From Phorcus lineatus (taxonomy: Eukaryota > Mollusca > Gastropoda > Trochida > Trochidae): a stretch of DNA of 64,000 bases. Below the pieces are notes generated by a model. That model had not been told where the DNA came from. It searched no databases and saw nothing but the letters and a program-made list of their open reading frames with translations. Of this stretch, positions 49,839-62,842 are shown in pieces; position 1 is the first letter of the stretch, and the number at the start of each line of letters is the position of its first letter. The DNA lies in assembly GCA_921293015.1 (NCBI GenBank), contig OV121089.1, positions 39,790,520 through 39,854,519 of the forward strand. The letters run 5' to 3'. The translations under genes were made by a program, and so were the position numbers.

Positions 49839-50277
49839 CATAATCATGCAATGTTCAGTAAATATGATGTTTAATACAATACAGATTATGACTGACTACA
49901 AAGTGGCGTAATTTCAAGTTTCTGATAGGTATTTACGTCATAAAAGACTTTCTGGATAAATATCTATTTTGTGTGAAAGCAAATGATGATTTGGAGTGCC
50001 TGCTCACTACACCAATGAATCTAATGAAGAAGAATACAAACCAAAAAAGTTGTTTTCCTTAAAATCCTTATTCTCACAGTGTTCAATATGTTCTATAATA
50101 CATGCCAGTGAAAGAGGCTAGGTTTGACACTTTTACAACCATATCATATTACATACCTTTACACCAACATTTACACTTTGCTGTCGTAATGTTGACAGTT
50201 GTAAAAGCAAAACTCTACTCCAGTCATAAATGACATCTGACCAACAGTGTTTTGCATTTGATAATTTAAACACTGTT

Positions 50278-50590
50278 GGATACATAGAGGATACTAAACG
50301 ACCTTCAATTTAATACTATTTTTATTTAACGAGTTAATGATTAAGTATCAAACGAGAGAAAGCGAGTTTAATACCAAATCATTAGTATTAAATTGAAGGA
50401 AGTTTAGTATTCTGTTTATTACTTGACCTCAGTAATCAAGAATGATTGCCGAAAGTGTACTGAACGAAACATTTCCGCGACTTGGCCACCATTTTGATGG
50501 CGAAGCTAACATTGTGACGTCACAACCACACAATATTATGACGTCATACGTGCAGCGGTATAAAACTAGTTTAATATCGCCATATAAATA
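50278..50590 (+). repeat. foldback repeat, copy B
   Basis: The outer arms CTAAACGACCTTCAATTTAA and TTAAATTGAAGGAAGTTTAG pair closely, and inner arms AATGATTAAGTATCAAAC and TTTAATACCAAATCATT continue the stem. The core is GAGAGAAAGCGAG. CTGTTTATTAC follows at 50412, then TGACGTCA twice (50515-50522 and 50539-50546). The architecture is as in copy A, but the arm sequences are unrelated. Confidence 0.8.
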
Positions 50591-50599
50591 TTACACTGC

Positions 50600-52225
50600 A
50601 GTATCTTACAAGGGCGAGTGATAATATATTTTAACAAAGGGTCAAAGTTATTATCAGCAACCTTAAATCTGTCATGTTTGAAATGATAATTTTTAAACTC
50701 ATATCAGTGGACTTGTATCAAAAGCTTTTCGGTGCTCATTCAATTCAAATCAAATCATTAACTTATCCTTGACTAGTGTAACTTGTAGGCAAATAAAGCT
50801 AGTGAATAATACTATTTAAACTTTGGCAAAAGATTGTCATTTTATCCAGGAGTGGGTTTCAAAACCACAATCTCTAAAACTTAGCATGGTTAAGTAACCA
50901 AACACATAAAACTCAAACAACATACCGATGAAGGCGACATTCTCCATTGAAGAAATGCCAACTCAATCTTAATTCTTGACAACGATAAAACTCTTGCTAC
51001 TGGAAACTCAAAGCATTTGTTCTGGATCATTGTTGCTTCATGAATCTTAACCACCTAATAACCTGCCAAAGAAAACTGCATTTAAATCTGAGACAGTTCA
51101 AGTGAACCAGTGGACAGCTTTCTCCTTATTTCCGCATCATTTACAATCTGATCTCCTCTCCTTATCAAGTCAATCAGCTTTTCAATCAAAATCTTTCCTA
51201 TATCCAACATGGTGGTTATTTTCAACCAGCTTCTCATTGCACAGTAGCTGCATCCTTAGGAGGATCCCAATCAAGATGTTGACCTCATCTTTAAGCTGAA
51301 AGAGGAGCATCACTTATCAGCAGTTCCACGGTCTGATCCTCTGTAGTTATTAAGTCAAATCAGCTTTTCAATCAATATCTCAATTTTGAGTATGATCACT
51401 TTCTGTACCTTTGGCCTCCAAACTGCCAAAGTTCTCCTAGTTTTAATGATGCAAGCTTACATTTAAAGTTTACTTCTGCCAAGACAGTTTTGATAATCTA
51501 AATCAGGTAATAGTTTTTGCGCTGCCTTGCCTCAAGCGAGTTTCTGATAGCATGTAAATTTCCAAAATGATTGATCTTCTAATGCTCAGGGCCTGCATCA
51601 TAGCCTGAAGGAAATGGATGACCATGAATATGTTTCTAGAACTACCTGCAGTTCTTATGTTTGTCGACCTTTAAAAGGATCTTGATTACTATTTCAACTG
51701 GCACAAGACAAACAACTAAATCTTCAATGAATTGAGATTCTGTATCATTGTTGTCTGATTGTACTTGAGAGAGACAAAGTTTCTGAGAGTAAGAAAGGCG
51801 AAGATGTTAGGTAGAGTGCACACAAGTGGTCCAAAAACGACAGTTGGATACCATTTTCCTTTCCTCAGAGTTACCCGAGGGCATGAATCACTCGACAGTG
51901 AGCTTGAAATCACCTAACACAGCTTCTATGGCTGTAATTGGCTGAATTTCTGATATTACAAGTGATAGCTGGAGGCTAAAATGGTTGTCACCCTATGGGA
52001 AGTTTCTCAACAACTTTCACACTGACATTGGACAGAGAACTTGATCCCTATTGATTGAGATCTTGCCTCCAAGACATCTCTGTTATACTAAAGGAAACAA
52101 TTGTAGAGAAATCCAGAAGGCACAGACAAAACCAATTCCAAATTGGTTGAAACAGTACACTAGATTATTGGTTTAGTACATTTTCAGTATGTTCAGAATT
52201 AAGAATGCAAAAGCACTTAGTTCAA
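50600..52225. other. no gene seen
   Basis: TCAGCTTTTCAATCAA occurs twice (51175 and 51360), a possible remnant of a duplication of about 185 bp. No exon is recognised. Confidence 0.35.
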
Positions 52226-52228
52226 AAC

Positions 52229-52352
52229 AAGAATATAAAAAATTCTGATAAAATTGTAAATTTTTCTGTCAGTAAATGGTTAAAACATACTGCTCATAAA
52301 ATAAGAATTTAAAAATTCTGATAAAATTGATAATTTTTCAGTCAGTAAATGC
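52229..52352. repeat. 74-bp tandem duplication
   Basis: AAAAATTCTGATAAAATTG and CAGTAAATG recur about 74 bp apart (52229 and 52303). Confidence 0.75.
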
Positions 52353-52686
52353 ATTATGAAATCCAAATTCATACTCCAAGAAAATATAGATCACTAAGAT
52401 CAACAAAACTAACACTTGAAATCTAGCCAACTGGACAACCTTGATGAAATCATTCTAAGGAGATGGTAATTGTGGTTTGTTTATCTTGCTTATTGACCAT
52501 GCACTTATCAAGCTCTAAAGCCTCCCAGTCATTTAAGTGTCCAGCTTGTAAAGGAAACCGATCATCAGAAGACATCCATCAAGATCTATTGATCTGTTTT
52601 GACTCTGTGGTGTTCTGGTTGGAGTCACTCTAGTCACTGAGTCAACAATGCATTGAACAGACGTGATCATCTCTACTGCAGTAACA

Positions 52687-52918
52687 GCCTCGACACTTGC
52701 AACTTTGTCTGCAGCAAAGAACTGTTCTGCACACAGTCAGGTTTTGGTGCAATGCTACAATGAGTTTCAGCGCAGTATCACCCATGGGTCGCTAGTTCCA
52801 GCCGATGCTCGCAGGTTTCACCGCAATGCATAACCACAATGGTGTTGCAGGCTTTCTCCCTGCAATAATACTAGCAGCCGCAATATAAGTGAAATAATCT
52901 TAACTCACTCACTCACTC
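52687..52918 (+). mobile_element. SINE copy with complete 3' tail
   Basis: The body matches that of 1-240 from GCAACTTTGWCTGCAG onward. It continues through CTTTCTCCCTGCAATAATACTA to a terminal ACTCACTCACTCACTC microsatellite, the best 3' end in the window. Confidence 0.75.
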
Positions 52919-53165
52919 TGGCAAGATTAGATAGCATTATTTCTTCACTTTAAGTATAAAGGACACAATCAATCACAGTTATATGATAAAATTGAGATTT
53001 GGAACAGTGACACATTTCTTAATTGGCCACCTGAAATCATTCGTTATTTTCTCCAATGTTGAGGAATAAGAATTAATGTTAACCATAGTTAATGTAGAAC
53101 TCTTTCTCCAAAACTTAGTTTACTATCTAATGCACTATCGATCAAAACAGAATATAATTTATCAA

Positions 53166-53420
53166 ATTCAATTCTGTTTCAATGGTTAGAGGAATAAAAC
53201 TTCTCTCAAGGCATTATCATGAAGGTAACCAAAATACAACTATACAAGTGAAAACTCGCATCAGTTCCAGTATGCAGAATATAATGTTTAGAATTATAGA
53301 GTTAATTCAGTTTCGATGGTTCGGGAATAAAACTTCTTATAAGGCATTTCATTATCATGAACGCAAACAAAATACAACTATACAAGTGAAAACTTTCATC
53401 AGTTGGGGCAGGTATTTGCT
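53166..53420. repeat. tandem duplication of about 140 bp
   Basis: GGAATAAAACTTCT at 53191 and 53334, and AAAATACAACTATACAAGTG at about 53231 and 53368, show two copies. Compensating indels keep a frame of 112 codons (53182-53520) open across both, with the peptide QNTTIQVKT twice. The frame is unrecognised and probably chance. Confidence 0.8.
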
Positions 53421-53424
53421 AGAG

Positions 53425-56400
53425 AATCTGTGTCAGTTGGACTCGGAGAACCAATACATGATACTGCATGGTACAGCATGGTACAAGGCTGCTCAAACCT
53501 GTAATGCTTTATACCGTTAAACGTAGATTGATTAATTAATGTCGCTTGTATTTGTTTCATCCTTTTGATTGATGTTTGTATACTGAATTAAATATGTTAT
53601 GAGCTCACTACGATTGTTCATCTCGTCATTCTTCAAATCTTGTGACTGTTAATTTTTGCTAGCTGAATGCATTCACAAAATAAGCAATAAATTTCCAGAT
53701 CGCAAAAATTAGTTGTTTTACAGTATATTGAGCAAATTGAGCTACTAAGCATAAAGGCTTGAGAAAGATTTCTGAGGAGACAATAAATACTTAACTAATT
53801 AATGACATAGCACTGTAGAATCAAAATGATTACTTGACAACTTTAAGACAGATGATAATTTTTACTCAAATGCTAAACAATGTATTGTGCAATAAGTTAC
53901 TACTTTAACCTCCAGACTAGGGTTTCCTAAAATGTTATTGTCGTAGAAGGTTAGATAAACTTAGATAAACCTTTCTGACACAAGGATTCAATAGTTTGCT
54001 TCATGCTTGTGTCTTTAAATCTTATGCTCTGGAAGTATGCAGTTTGTATCCATAAGGCATAAAATTATTGTTATAGTTAAGAATCTATTGATTGATTGAT
54101 ATAAGTTCTTCCGTATGCAAAAATCATAAAAAATTTCATAATCTCATTTGACATCTGAAACTGTAAAGAGAAGAGCAAGTTACGGTCTCATTTCATGTAA
54201 TCTCTGAGCTGTCAGATGACACAAAACTTGATCCTTTATTGATTCTGCTTTGCATCATAGTTGGCTCTGGGTTACTGATACTAGCTACAAGCTTTCTGTC
54301 ACAACTGCAGTGAGCTACTAACCCTACTTAAACCTCAAGGAGCCGTAGGACAGTGAGAGAGCGACTTGTCATTAAGTATTGATTCCGCTCTTGCATCACA
54401 GCTGTCTTCTGCTTCAAGGCAGAGGAAAAACAACCACCTGTTGAGGCACCATTTTGTGGTTAAAAAAGAAGAGTTCAAGCATTTCCTTAATATGTAAAGG
54501 AAAAATAATTCAATAATTCTTTTATCATGTTAATTTGGTGACCATTACAAATGTGATTTTATCATTGTCCACAATTCAGCTTTCCAATTCTCAAGCATCT
54601 CCTGATTGAAGCATAGCCATCTCATGTTTATTTCAAATTTTATTTAAAAGGTTCAAAACATGAAAAAAACATATTTTACTCCATTGTCTAATACTTTAGA
54701 CTCCTCCTAAATAAGTAAATGAAAAGTACTTCAATACAGCTTGCTTCATTGATATAATTGTAACAGTTCAAAACATGTTCTTCTTCTCCTTTAACTTTTT
54801 AAGACTCCTCTTCTTTCATGTTATGATAATCAGACACATGGGGAGGTTAGTGATTTTCTTGTTCAAATAAGAAGAGTTTAATAACTTATTTTGATATTGC
54901 AAACTCTCCTTCTCTTTAGAAAATGTGAAGTCATGGTTCCTTCTTGGTGAGTTGTTAATGCTTTTGAAAGGCACGACTCAACTCTTTCTTTCACATGATA
55001 GAAAAACATGTCACCTGAAGAGGTGAAGTTTGATTTGTTCCTGACTTCGAAAAGGGCCTGAAGGCATTATTCAAGCTAAGCTCTAAGGTTTTTTATGCAG
55101 CTTCAGTCGCTTGTTGGCGTGGTATCATGCTGAAATGTCAGGTTTCAAGCAACTGATAGTGCAAGGAAAGCCCCCAAGACCTTCCCTAAAAAATCCCACT
55201 TTTTAAGAGAAGGGGAGAAACCGTCCACAACACATGGAGTTATCCGCCAAAATGCCAGATTGAAGTATCCCTTTTTTAAGAAAAAATACATATTAATAAT
55301 ATGGGAACTCTGTACCCAACCAAAAATATATCATGAGGTTGATATGCTCAAGAAAGCACCGTTGGCAAACCAATCTGAGTCAAAGTAGGAATTTTACAAC
55401 TCCTTGTTATTACTGTCAATCAAGAACTCTGTGTTTGTAAAAGATTTATGTATGATTGACAACATCACGATGTGAAAACATACAAGGGGAGATGATTCTG
55501 TAATCAGATCCTCTACATCAATTAACCAATATCCTGGTAAATAGTCCTCCATTCAGTTCATCATATTCCTGACACATAACTCAATGCAAGCAAATTAATT
55601 TTTTCCCAGACAGGATCAAGAAATAATTTACAGTTTCCTGCAAACCTCCCACAAATCAATAAACCCTTGATGAACCCAGAAGATGATGATGCGTTAAATC
55701 TTCAAAGTAAATCATCTTTCCCATCTTAGTGCAAGGTTACATCTTTGCTGGAGATCCAAAGGTTTTCAAATCATACAGAAGAAAATGTTTAGCTGCAGAA
55801 ACAAAAGTACAAAGCCATTTTGAAGGGTCTGACAGACAGGAAGTAACCAATCAATTGGCTTCTGCAAGAGGCCAATATCTTGGACACAACCAGTTACATT
55901 CCACACCAAACATGTAAATGGTTAACAGAAAGTTCTGTAAAGTGTGTCAGCCTTCCTTCTAAAAACATATTTCTTTGTTTGATTAAAAGACTTAGAAAAG
56001 AAATGTCCTATAATTGACCATGATGTTCAAAGACAGACATCTTTGGTGAACAAAGGCAGTTTAATTGATCAATGTTATTTCCCTTTTTCATTTTGTGTAT
56101 GCCATCTTTGTTCACAGTACACTATACAACATTGCATATCAGTGCACCTTATCGTCAGTATCAACTCAGATATGATTTTTAGCTTTGACACTAATTGTCT
56201 GGCCAATTGGGATTACAAATCAATCATTTTAAGACATGTTTAGAACTTTTCAGTTGGTTCTCCTATAAATCATGATCACCTTAACCAGAGAGGCAATTTG
56301 AAGCATTGAATCTCTTTCATGCAGTTCTTTAAGACATATAAATGAGTCCTTTTTTGTTTTCCTAAGAAGGTTTGAAGTTTTCTGTGTATGTTTCTTATCT

Positions 56401-56515
56401 GACAATGCTCTTATGATTATAGGGACCTTTGTGAAATCATTTCAATAAAAGTATCATTTGCTTGAGTTTGTACTTCTGCACTACCTGATTCCCCTTAGTA
56501 CTTGACAAGGATTCC
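53425..56515. other. no gene seen
   Basis: Three kilobases without a recognisable frame. Confidence 0.35.
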
Positions 56516-56519
56516 TACA

Positions 56520-56780
56520 CTTTGTGCACTTGTGTGCTACGATACAGAGATTTCATGGTACAATACGTATCTCAATATGATATGATTTGATACGATACAT
56601 TCACAATACACTATTTTCAGGGATTTTTATAACAAGAAAGATTACCTTATGCCTACACCTTGATCTTTAGGGAAAATAACAATTTTAAAGTCAATGATAT
56701 ACGATACATAGACCGTATCACAATACGTATATCCTCATTTAAGTACAACGCTTCTCATTACAACGATACATCATCTCAGT
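56520..56780. repeat. GATAC-rich degenerate transposon-like repeat
   Basis: ACAATACGTATCTCAATATG and TTTGATACGATACATT on the left, and GATATACGATACATAG and CACAATACGTATAT on the right, enclose about 100 bp. Such GATAC/GTATC-rich ends occur in animal DNA transposons, but no exact termini are visible. Confidence 0.4.
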
Positions 56781-56784
56781 TCTA

Positions 56785-58695
56785 GTTGTGTGGTAATGGG
56801 AGTAACAAGACTGATTACAGTTCTCTTCTGTAAATGTCGATTCAACAAGGTTGACAAGATGACTTCCAAGAATGATATTCTATTCTTGTTGGCATGATTT
56901 TGCCAAAACAACTTTTAATCCTTGGTTCATATATATGAAGATCTTACTCTTTCTGGCACATGGTTGTAGAAAGTAAGGTTTTGGTCTCTTGTGAAAACTT
57001 TTAAGCCAAAAAGACGTGATTATAACTTTGGTGATTTCCAGATCAATTTCAATCATTTGTGTGTTTACTTGTGCCATATTACTTCTTTGACAGGCATTCA
57101 AGCTATATTGCTTGCATGGATGATGTAAGACCTTTGTGCAAAAAAGATTTTGTCTCTCTGGCAAAATCTGTGGTGAAAGGGATAAGTTAATTATTGATCC
57201 ACTGCAGTCAGATTTGCTGAAATTATGACTGTTTTATAATAACCATTATTCCAAACCCATGCTTGAGTTATAATAAGATCTCTGATACATCATACATTGA
57301 TTTGATGAGCAGCTCTACATGCTATCATTCATCTAGCTTTGTCTTCAAGTGCAATGAGTTATGAAAGTGATCTGAACTCCAAAAATATTCCATGAATGAA
57401 TCAAGATTTTAATAAAAAACTTTTATTGAAGAGCTTCAAATATTCACGAAACTATGGTCCTGAACACTTGTTCTAATACATGGAAGCATAAATTCAAGAT
57501 AAAGATGCAAAAGTTCAGAAAGTAATTAAAGTTTATCATTTCAGTGAAGAAACATATCCTGCTGTCAGGATAATATTGCCATTCCAGAAATCTGTACTTG
57601 CCAAAAAGCCACTCTATTTTCTTCAAAGACAAGGTAATCTTTCTGTATTCAACTGTAATGGAATATGTAAATGCTGCCCTTATCATGAGACAGCCAGTAA
57701 CTGCAAGTCTACAAAGCTCCAAAGTATAGCCACATCAAGGCAATATAATCGACCTCTCTCCTGGAGTAGGGGCATACAATCAGAGGGTGTCACAACGATA
57801 ACATTCATCATATTTTATTTCAAATAAGCGACAGCTGACCATCACATCAAAGCAATATCACCAACTGAACTAACACAACAGCCGACAACTTATACATGGA
57901 ATAATAACTGATAACTATCTACAACTTACAATTAAACATCCATTATAGTACGCCTATAAGGAAAACATGATGGATAAAGACTTGGGTTAGAAAGCATATA
58001 GACATTTTCATTGCAGTCCTAACCAAGGGTTGCTCTAGCTGTCTAACAATAGTTCACTGGTTACAATGCTATTCACTCCAACAATGGTGCTTCATGGATT
58101 TACACAAGTTGCAGCATTGCAATGAAATACCATCTAAGTCAAATCACCACTCTTTACAACTAACCTACTATCATTATTACCAGGTACTTTGGTAGAGGAC
58201 AGTTATTTCAAGCCATCTCATTTAGAGTGGTCAACTGACAGTCTCAAGTGACCAGCATTGGATCACTTAATGATTTGAGGACTTGTTATTCACACAACCA
58301 GAGTCTAGACAAGACATCTGCCTAGATCTCACTGACCTTGGTAATTAAGAGGTGAACACTTTCTTATTATATGAGGCCCAGTTTGTGGAAATGAATATCT
58401 TTGAAAATAGAAACATTGAGAACACACATTGAGGTCTTGAATACATCCTTGATGACATAAAGCATGCTTCAGACACAAAATAATGATAACCAAGATGGTT
58501 TATTATCCTGAAATATTAAGGCACTTGTAATATGTGTCACATCGCAATGATTAGACACATTGAACCAATGGATACCTATTGTGAAGCAAGCACAGATTTT
58601 GAATTATTACCTATATAGTTAATCATAAGTTGTGACATATTTTCAATATGAGCACATGTGCACATATCACTTTTTCCTAGTAACGGTTGTTTCAG
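56785..58695. other. no gene seen
   Basis: Overlapping frames at 56880-57164 and 57444-57827 are unrecognised and AT-rich. Confidence 0.35.
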
Positions 58696-58699
58696 CGTG

Positions 58700-58975
58700 A
58701 GTTACAGTATTTTGATGTCAATGACGTCATAAAATCATTGTTCATGATGCACTATCGCAGGCTGTGGCAAGGGAAGTGGGCCGTTTTATTAATATTTCCT
58801 TGCGTTTGAAATAGAATAGAATCGGTAATAAAGAAATTATTACCTTCGGAAGTGTATCATATGACTTTTACAAAACTTGTGCAAATTTGAGTATAAGTCT
58901 CGCTCTCACTCGTGTAATTAAAAAATTCACTCACGTTTGGTAAAAGTCATATGACACTCTTCCTCTCTATAATAA
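58700..58975 (-). repeat. foldback repeat, copy C (opposite orientation)
   Basis: GGAAGTGTATCATATGACTT and its complement AAGTCATATGACACTCTTCC form the arms (58849-58877 and 58937-58967). The core is GTCTCGCTCTCACTCGTG. Towards lower coordinates it has GGTAATAAAG and TGACGTCA (58722-58729), matching copies A and B read on the other strand. Confidence 0.78.
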
Positions 58976-59269
58976 TCTCTATTTGGGTGACAACATAGGT
59001 CTTGCAGTAAATATGTCATTGATGAGATGTGTGGAATCAAACCTCCCAAGTCTTAAAAACAAATGAATCACTCAATTCAAGGCTCTTGGTACAATTCACC
59101 AACTTACCCTTTCGGTAAAGTGAACAATGCCCAGAACAACAAGTCTCACACGATTAATCTTGCATTTAAAATTTAAGTTACTCAGTGTTGGAATAAACTT
59201 TTCACACATTTACAAAACAGCATATTGTACCCTCCTCATAATTGAAAATCTCATTAGTTAAGGTATTGT

Positions 59270-59478
59270 ATCTACCAGTACCAGCCACTTTTCTCCATTT
59301 CGGTAAAAATGTGTGGGTACCTTTGAATGACAGATTATTACATGCAATTGAAGAGTATGCATCTCGTGATTTTCATGCCATTTACACGTCAATGAATGTT
59401 CTTCATGCACGCACAGTGTGGTTGCGTTTCAGGCATGTTTTCATATTCAGGCCGGATACTTTTGGGACACCCCTCATA
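59270..59478 (-). mobile_element. possible mariner-type terminus
   Basis: On the minus strand, a flanking TA is followed by TGAGGGGTGTCCCAAAAGTA then TCCGG, a pattern like many mariner TIRs (from memory). The opposite end and a transposase are not visible. CCCTCCTCATA with a following GAAAATCTCA..TAAGGTAT block appears on both sides (59230 and 59480 onward), so the element may sit in a local duplication. Confidence 0.38.
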
Positions 59479-59589
59479 GACCCTCCTCATATAGCATATA
59501 CTGCCAAACAGGAACAAACTTGAAAATCTCACAAGGTAAGGTATGGAATCCATGACAATAAATGTTAACATTGCAAAGTACCAGTCCAA

Positions 59590-60100
59590 TAACCAACAAC
59601 ATACTGCAGGAAGTCTTAGACTGATTCTCTTTTCAAACTAAGGGTTCCAGACAGCGTTGTCATGTTCAGTAAGTACAATCTCATGTTCTCATGACTTCTC
59701 CAGACAATATTAGATTCATTTTCCTGTCATTCACAGATGTGAATATGCCGCCATCTATATATTGGATCAGGTCCTGCAATAAATCATCAGCTGAACCCTC
59801 TGGAGTCACATGAGTGGAAGATCTTGAAACTTCCTTCATCAACCAGCATCTTTGTTAATATGAAGACAATGGTTCAACCTCTTCCTACAATTAGTTCCAA
59901 TAGGAAACTTGGTTTTGATACATTCATTAAATCATTCCTTGAGTATTGTTCTATCCTCATGGAAGAATACAAGAGAGGGGACAGCAACAAACCTAAATCT
60001 GGAAAAACCTAATTATCAGTGTTCTTGCACTATTTTGCAGAGCTTTGCCAGAAAGTCCAACCAAGTTAGGCACTTACATGTATTAAAAGTAGAGTTATTG
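59590..60100. other. no gene seen
   Basis: Two overlapping frames of 60-66 codons (59824-60109) are unrecognised. Confidence 0.35.
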
Positions 60101-60106
60101 GCTCAG

Positions 60107-60513
60107 TAGCTCATCAGGCTTTATACATATTACATTCCATAAGGAGGAGCACCATTTGTCAGGAAGATGAAATCTTTTTCAGGTGTGGCCAATGTGGCCC
60201 TTAGCAGGGGCCAAAGTGTCACCAATCAACCATTCAAAAATCCCCATTGCCTATGTAGTCTATATGATTCCGGCTTTTAAAGCCTTTTTCGGACAAAAGG
60301 AAGAATACATTTTAAAGCCATGACCATTGTGTCCCTTATTCAGAGCCTTAGAATCACCAATTTACAATTTTCACTTTTCAAGGTAATTGTTTAAACAATT
60401 TTAACTCTCTCGAGTAAATAGTTCACAAGAAGAAGTCGCAAAGTGAAAAGTTTATGGACAGACAGATGCCATGTCATGCCATAAGCATGATGCCTTTCAG
60501 GTGGGTTGAGCTA
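60107..60513. mobile_element. second GACG-type element, array-free
   Basis: It starts TAGCTCATCAGGCTTT and ends TTTCAGGTGGGTTGAGCTA. It includes single, decayed versions of the phrase seen in the 145-bp unit (GTGGCCCTTAGCAGGGGCC, TCACCAATC) and the block GAAGAAGTCGCAAAGTGAAA followed by GGACAGACAGA. Compare the element at 2136-3470. Confidence 0.6.
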
Positions 60514-60514
60514 A

Positions 60515-62205
60515 AAATGTAACCGACCCGATTTTTAAGTTTTGTTTTCTGCAGATCATACGTAAAATAATGATGGATGTATTATAAAATGAAATCATTT
60601 TAGTAGTTATAAAGTTAAAGCAAGTACAGGGTTGCCAAAATTCTTTAAAAAATAATTAAAACACATGCAAAAGAATTTCATTTAACAGAGTTATATGCGT
60701 TGGTTGAAAAAAAAGGTTCTAAAGATCCTTTCATCTAAATCAATCTCCAACATATCAGTTCATTATGCAATGCTGTGCCATTAGGCTGAACAATGAACTG
60801 TATTAATTATGAGTTAAATGTACAAAATACTTTATGAACTCACTTAAGAATAATCAATTTCCATCAATAATTGCATCATATAAGTCTGTAGTGCATTAGT
60901 GTCACTCTGCATAATGCAGCAAAGCTATTGGATAGATGGAAGTACTGTACCCAAATGCACTTAGTCCAGGTGCAATAGCAAGAGCAGTTCCTGCAGTTTT
61001 ACTCAGTGTAAATAGACCCTGAGCAAAACAAACATGATGTGAAGTTATTATTGATACACTAACAAATCATTTTTCTCTTTTCTGGATGTTCACAATGGAT
61101 GTTGTAACATAATCCGGACAGGTAAATTCAATAATGTTTTTCTAGATAAAACAATTTCAAACACTTTAAACATTAAAAAAATTCAATAGGAAGAAGAAAA
61201 GCTGACATAATTTCAAAGGATCGATAGGATTTTACAAGCTTCACTTTTGCTAACAAAGATTGAGGAAGATATTTCATCAAGTGATGCATAGTAGATACAA
61301 CTGCTAGCCTGTTAGCTCCTATATGTACACTAACTGCAGAACATAATCATCATGATAAAAATACCTATAATTGTAAATGATTGTTTTCTTTTACATACAC
61401 TTAAGCAAAAGTGTGTTGTATATAGTCAATTCTCTTATACAGCCAAGTTGTTAAGTACATCCAACTTTAGAATACAAACCTAAATAGGGTTGTCAAAATG
61501 GAAGCACCCATGGACCAAGAGGACAAAGAAGTGCTGAACACAACATGAACCATGAGGGCTAACTGTACTCCTATGCAGCCAATTCACAATCATCTACACT
61601 TTTATCTACCTTTTTACCTAAAAAAAGTGACATGAGCAAATGCTGGACATAATCACAATAACAATTCCTTATCTAGACAAACCCTAAAAATGATGTAAAA
61701 AAATATAGTAAGTGACCCTCAAATGGGATAACCTTATTTTTCAGCAAAGCACCCATGTAAATGTCATTTGATAATGGTAGATGACAGATATGAAAGCAAA
61801 AGTTGTATGTGCCATACGATAAGATATTTTACTCCTTTTTTACAGCTGAAGGCCCAAGTAACTTTCACTCTAAATACTGTATACGCAGATGCACCTGGCA
61901 CCCAATCCATCTCTCATTGATCAGACTGTACTGTGTTACACAACAAGTACCTACATGCCACTGTAGTCTTAGACAGTCACGCTTCTTCTTATTTACAATG
62001 GCTCTTGCTAATTATCTGTACCAAGCCAGCCATTAATTAATCTATTTAGATTATTTTTCTTAAGGAGAGTCTGCAATGGGTGCATGAGCATTGATTATCT
62101 AAACTGCAAACTGCTTGATAAGAAACTAGATATTTTACTGGTTCTATCTCTCAGTGTGTCCATGTGCCTTTACGGACGAGATAAGATAAGCATCACTGAA
62201 CTGTT
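60515..62205. other. no gene seen
   Basis: AT-rich; nothing recognised. Confidence 0.35.
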
Positions 62206-62209
62206 GATC

Positions 62210-62740
62210 ATCAGTGCATCGGTTAGACCATCATAGCTGGCGATCATTCTAGATAGGTTCAACAAGTTATAGCTTAACATTAGTTCCATAAGACTTTTTG
62301 TAAATCAACATCAGTTCCATAAGACTTTTTGTATATTCAACATCAGTTCCATAAGACTTTAAGTATATTCATGAAGTACTTCAAACCAGATGAAATTCAG
62401 CATTGTTGGACACAATTTGTCAGTGGATGGGTTAATTTACTCCATCATAGCTGGCTATCATTGTAGATAGGTTCAACAAGGTATAGCTTAACTCTAAATC
62501 AACATCAGTTCCATAAGACTTTATGTATTTTCATGGAACACGTCAAACCAGATGAAGTTCAATGTCATAGGACAGTATTTGTCAGTGGATCGGTTACTCC
62601 ATCATAGCTGGCTATCATTGTAGATAGGTTCAACAAGGTATAGCTTAACTCAAAATCAATATCAGTTCCATAAGACTTTATGTATTTTCATGGAACACTT
62701 AAAACAGATGAAGTTCAACGTCATAGGACACGATTTGATC
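62210..62740. repeat. 147-bp tandem units with nested 31-bp sub-repeats
   Basis: CCATCATAGCTGG starts units at 62228, 62452 and 62599 (spacing 224, then 147). The first unit is longer because AACATNAGTTCCATAAGACTTT is repeated three times about 31-32 bp apart (62276-62362). Later units carry it once. Confidence 0.85.
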
Positions 62741-62842
62741 CAACTGATACATACATTTAACTATGTGCTTTGTGAAAGAATATTCTCTAGGCGTCAGACA
62801 AACAACATTGCCCAAACCACCTTTTAGTGCCAGACCTTGCTG

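Noticed and set aside
50515-50546. Two TGACGTCA palindromes as a CRE-type promoter
   Set aside because: They sit in a repeat family also found at 58722 (and as a variant at 35311), with no gene nearby, so they belong to the repeat.
53182-53520. 112-codon plus-strand frame with a repeated QNTTIQVKT peptide
   Set aside because: It spans a tandem duplication in AT-rich DNA with no recognisable domain, splice context or upstream features.
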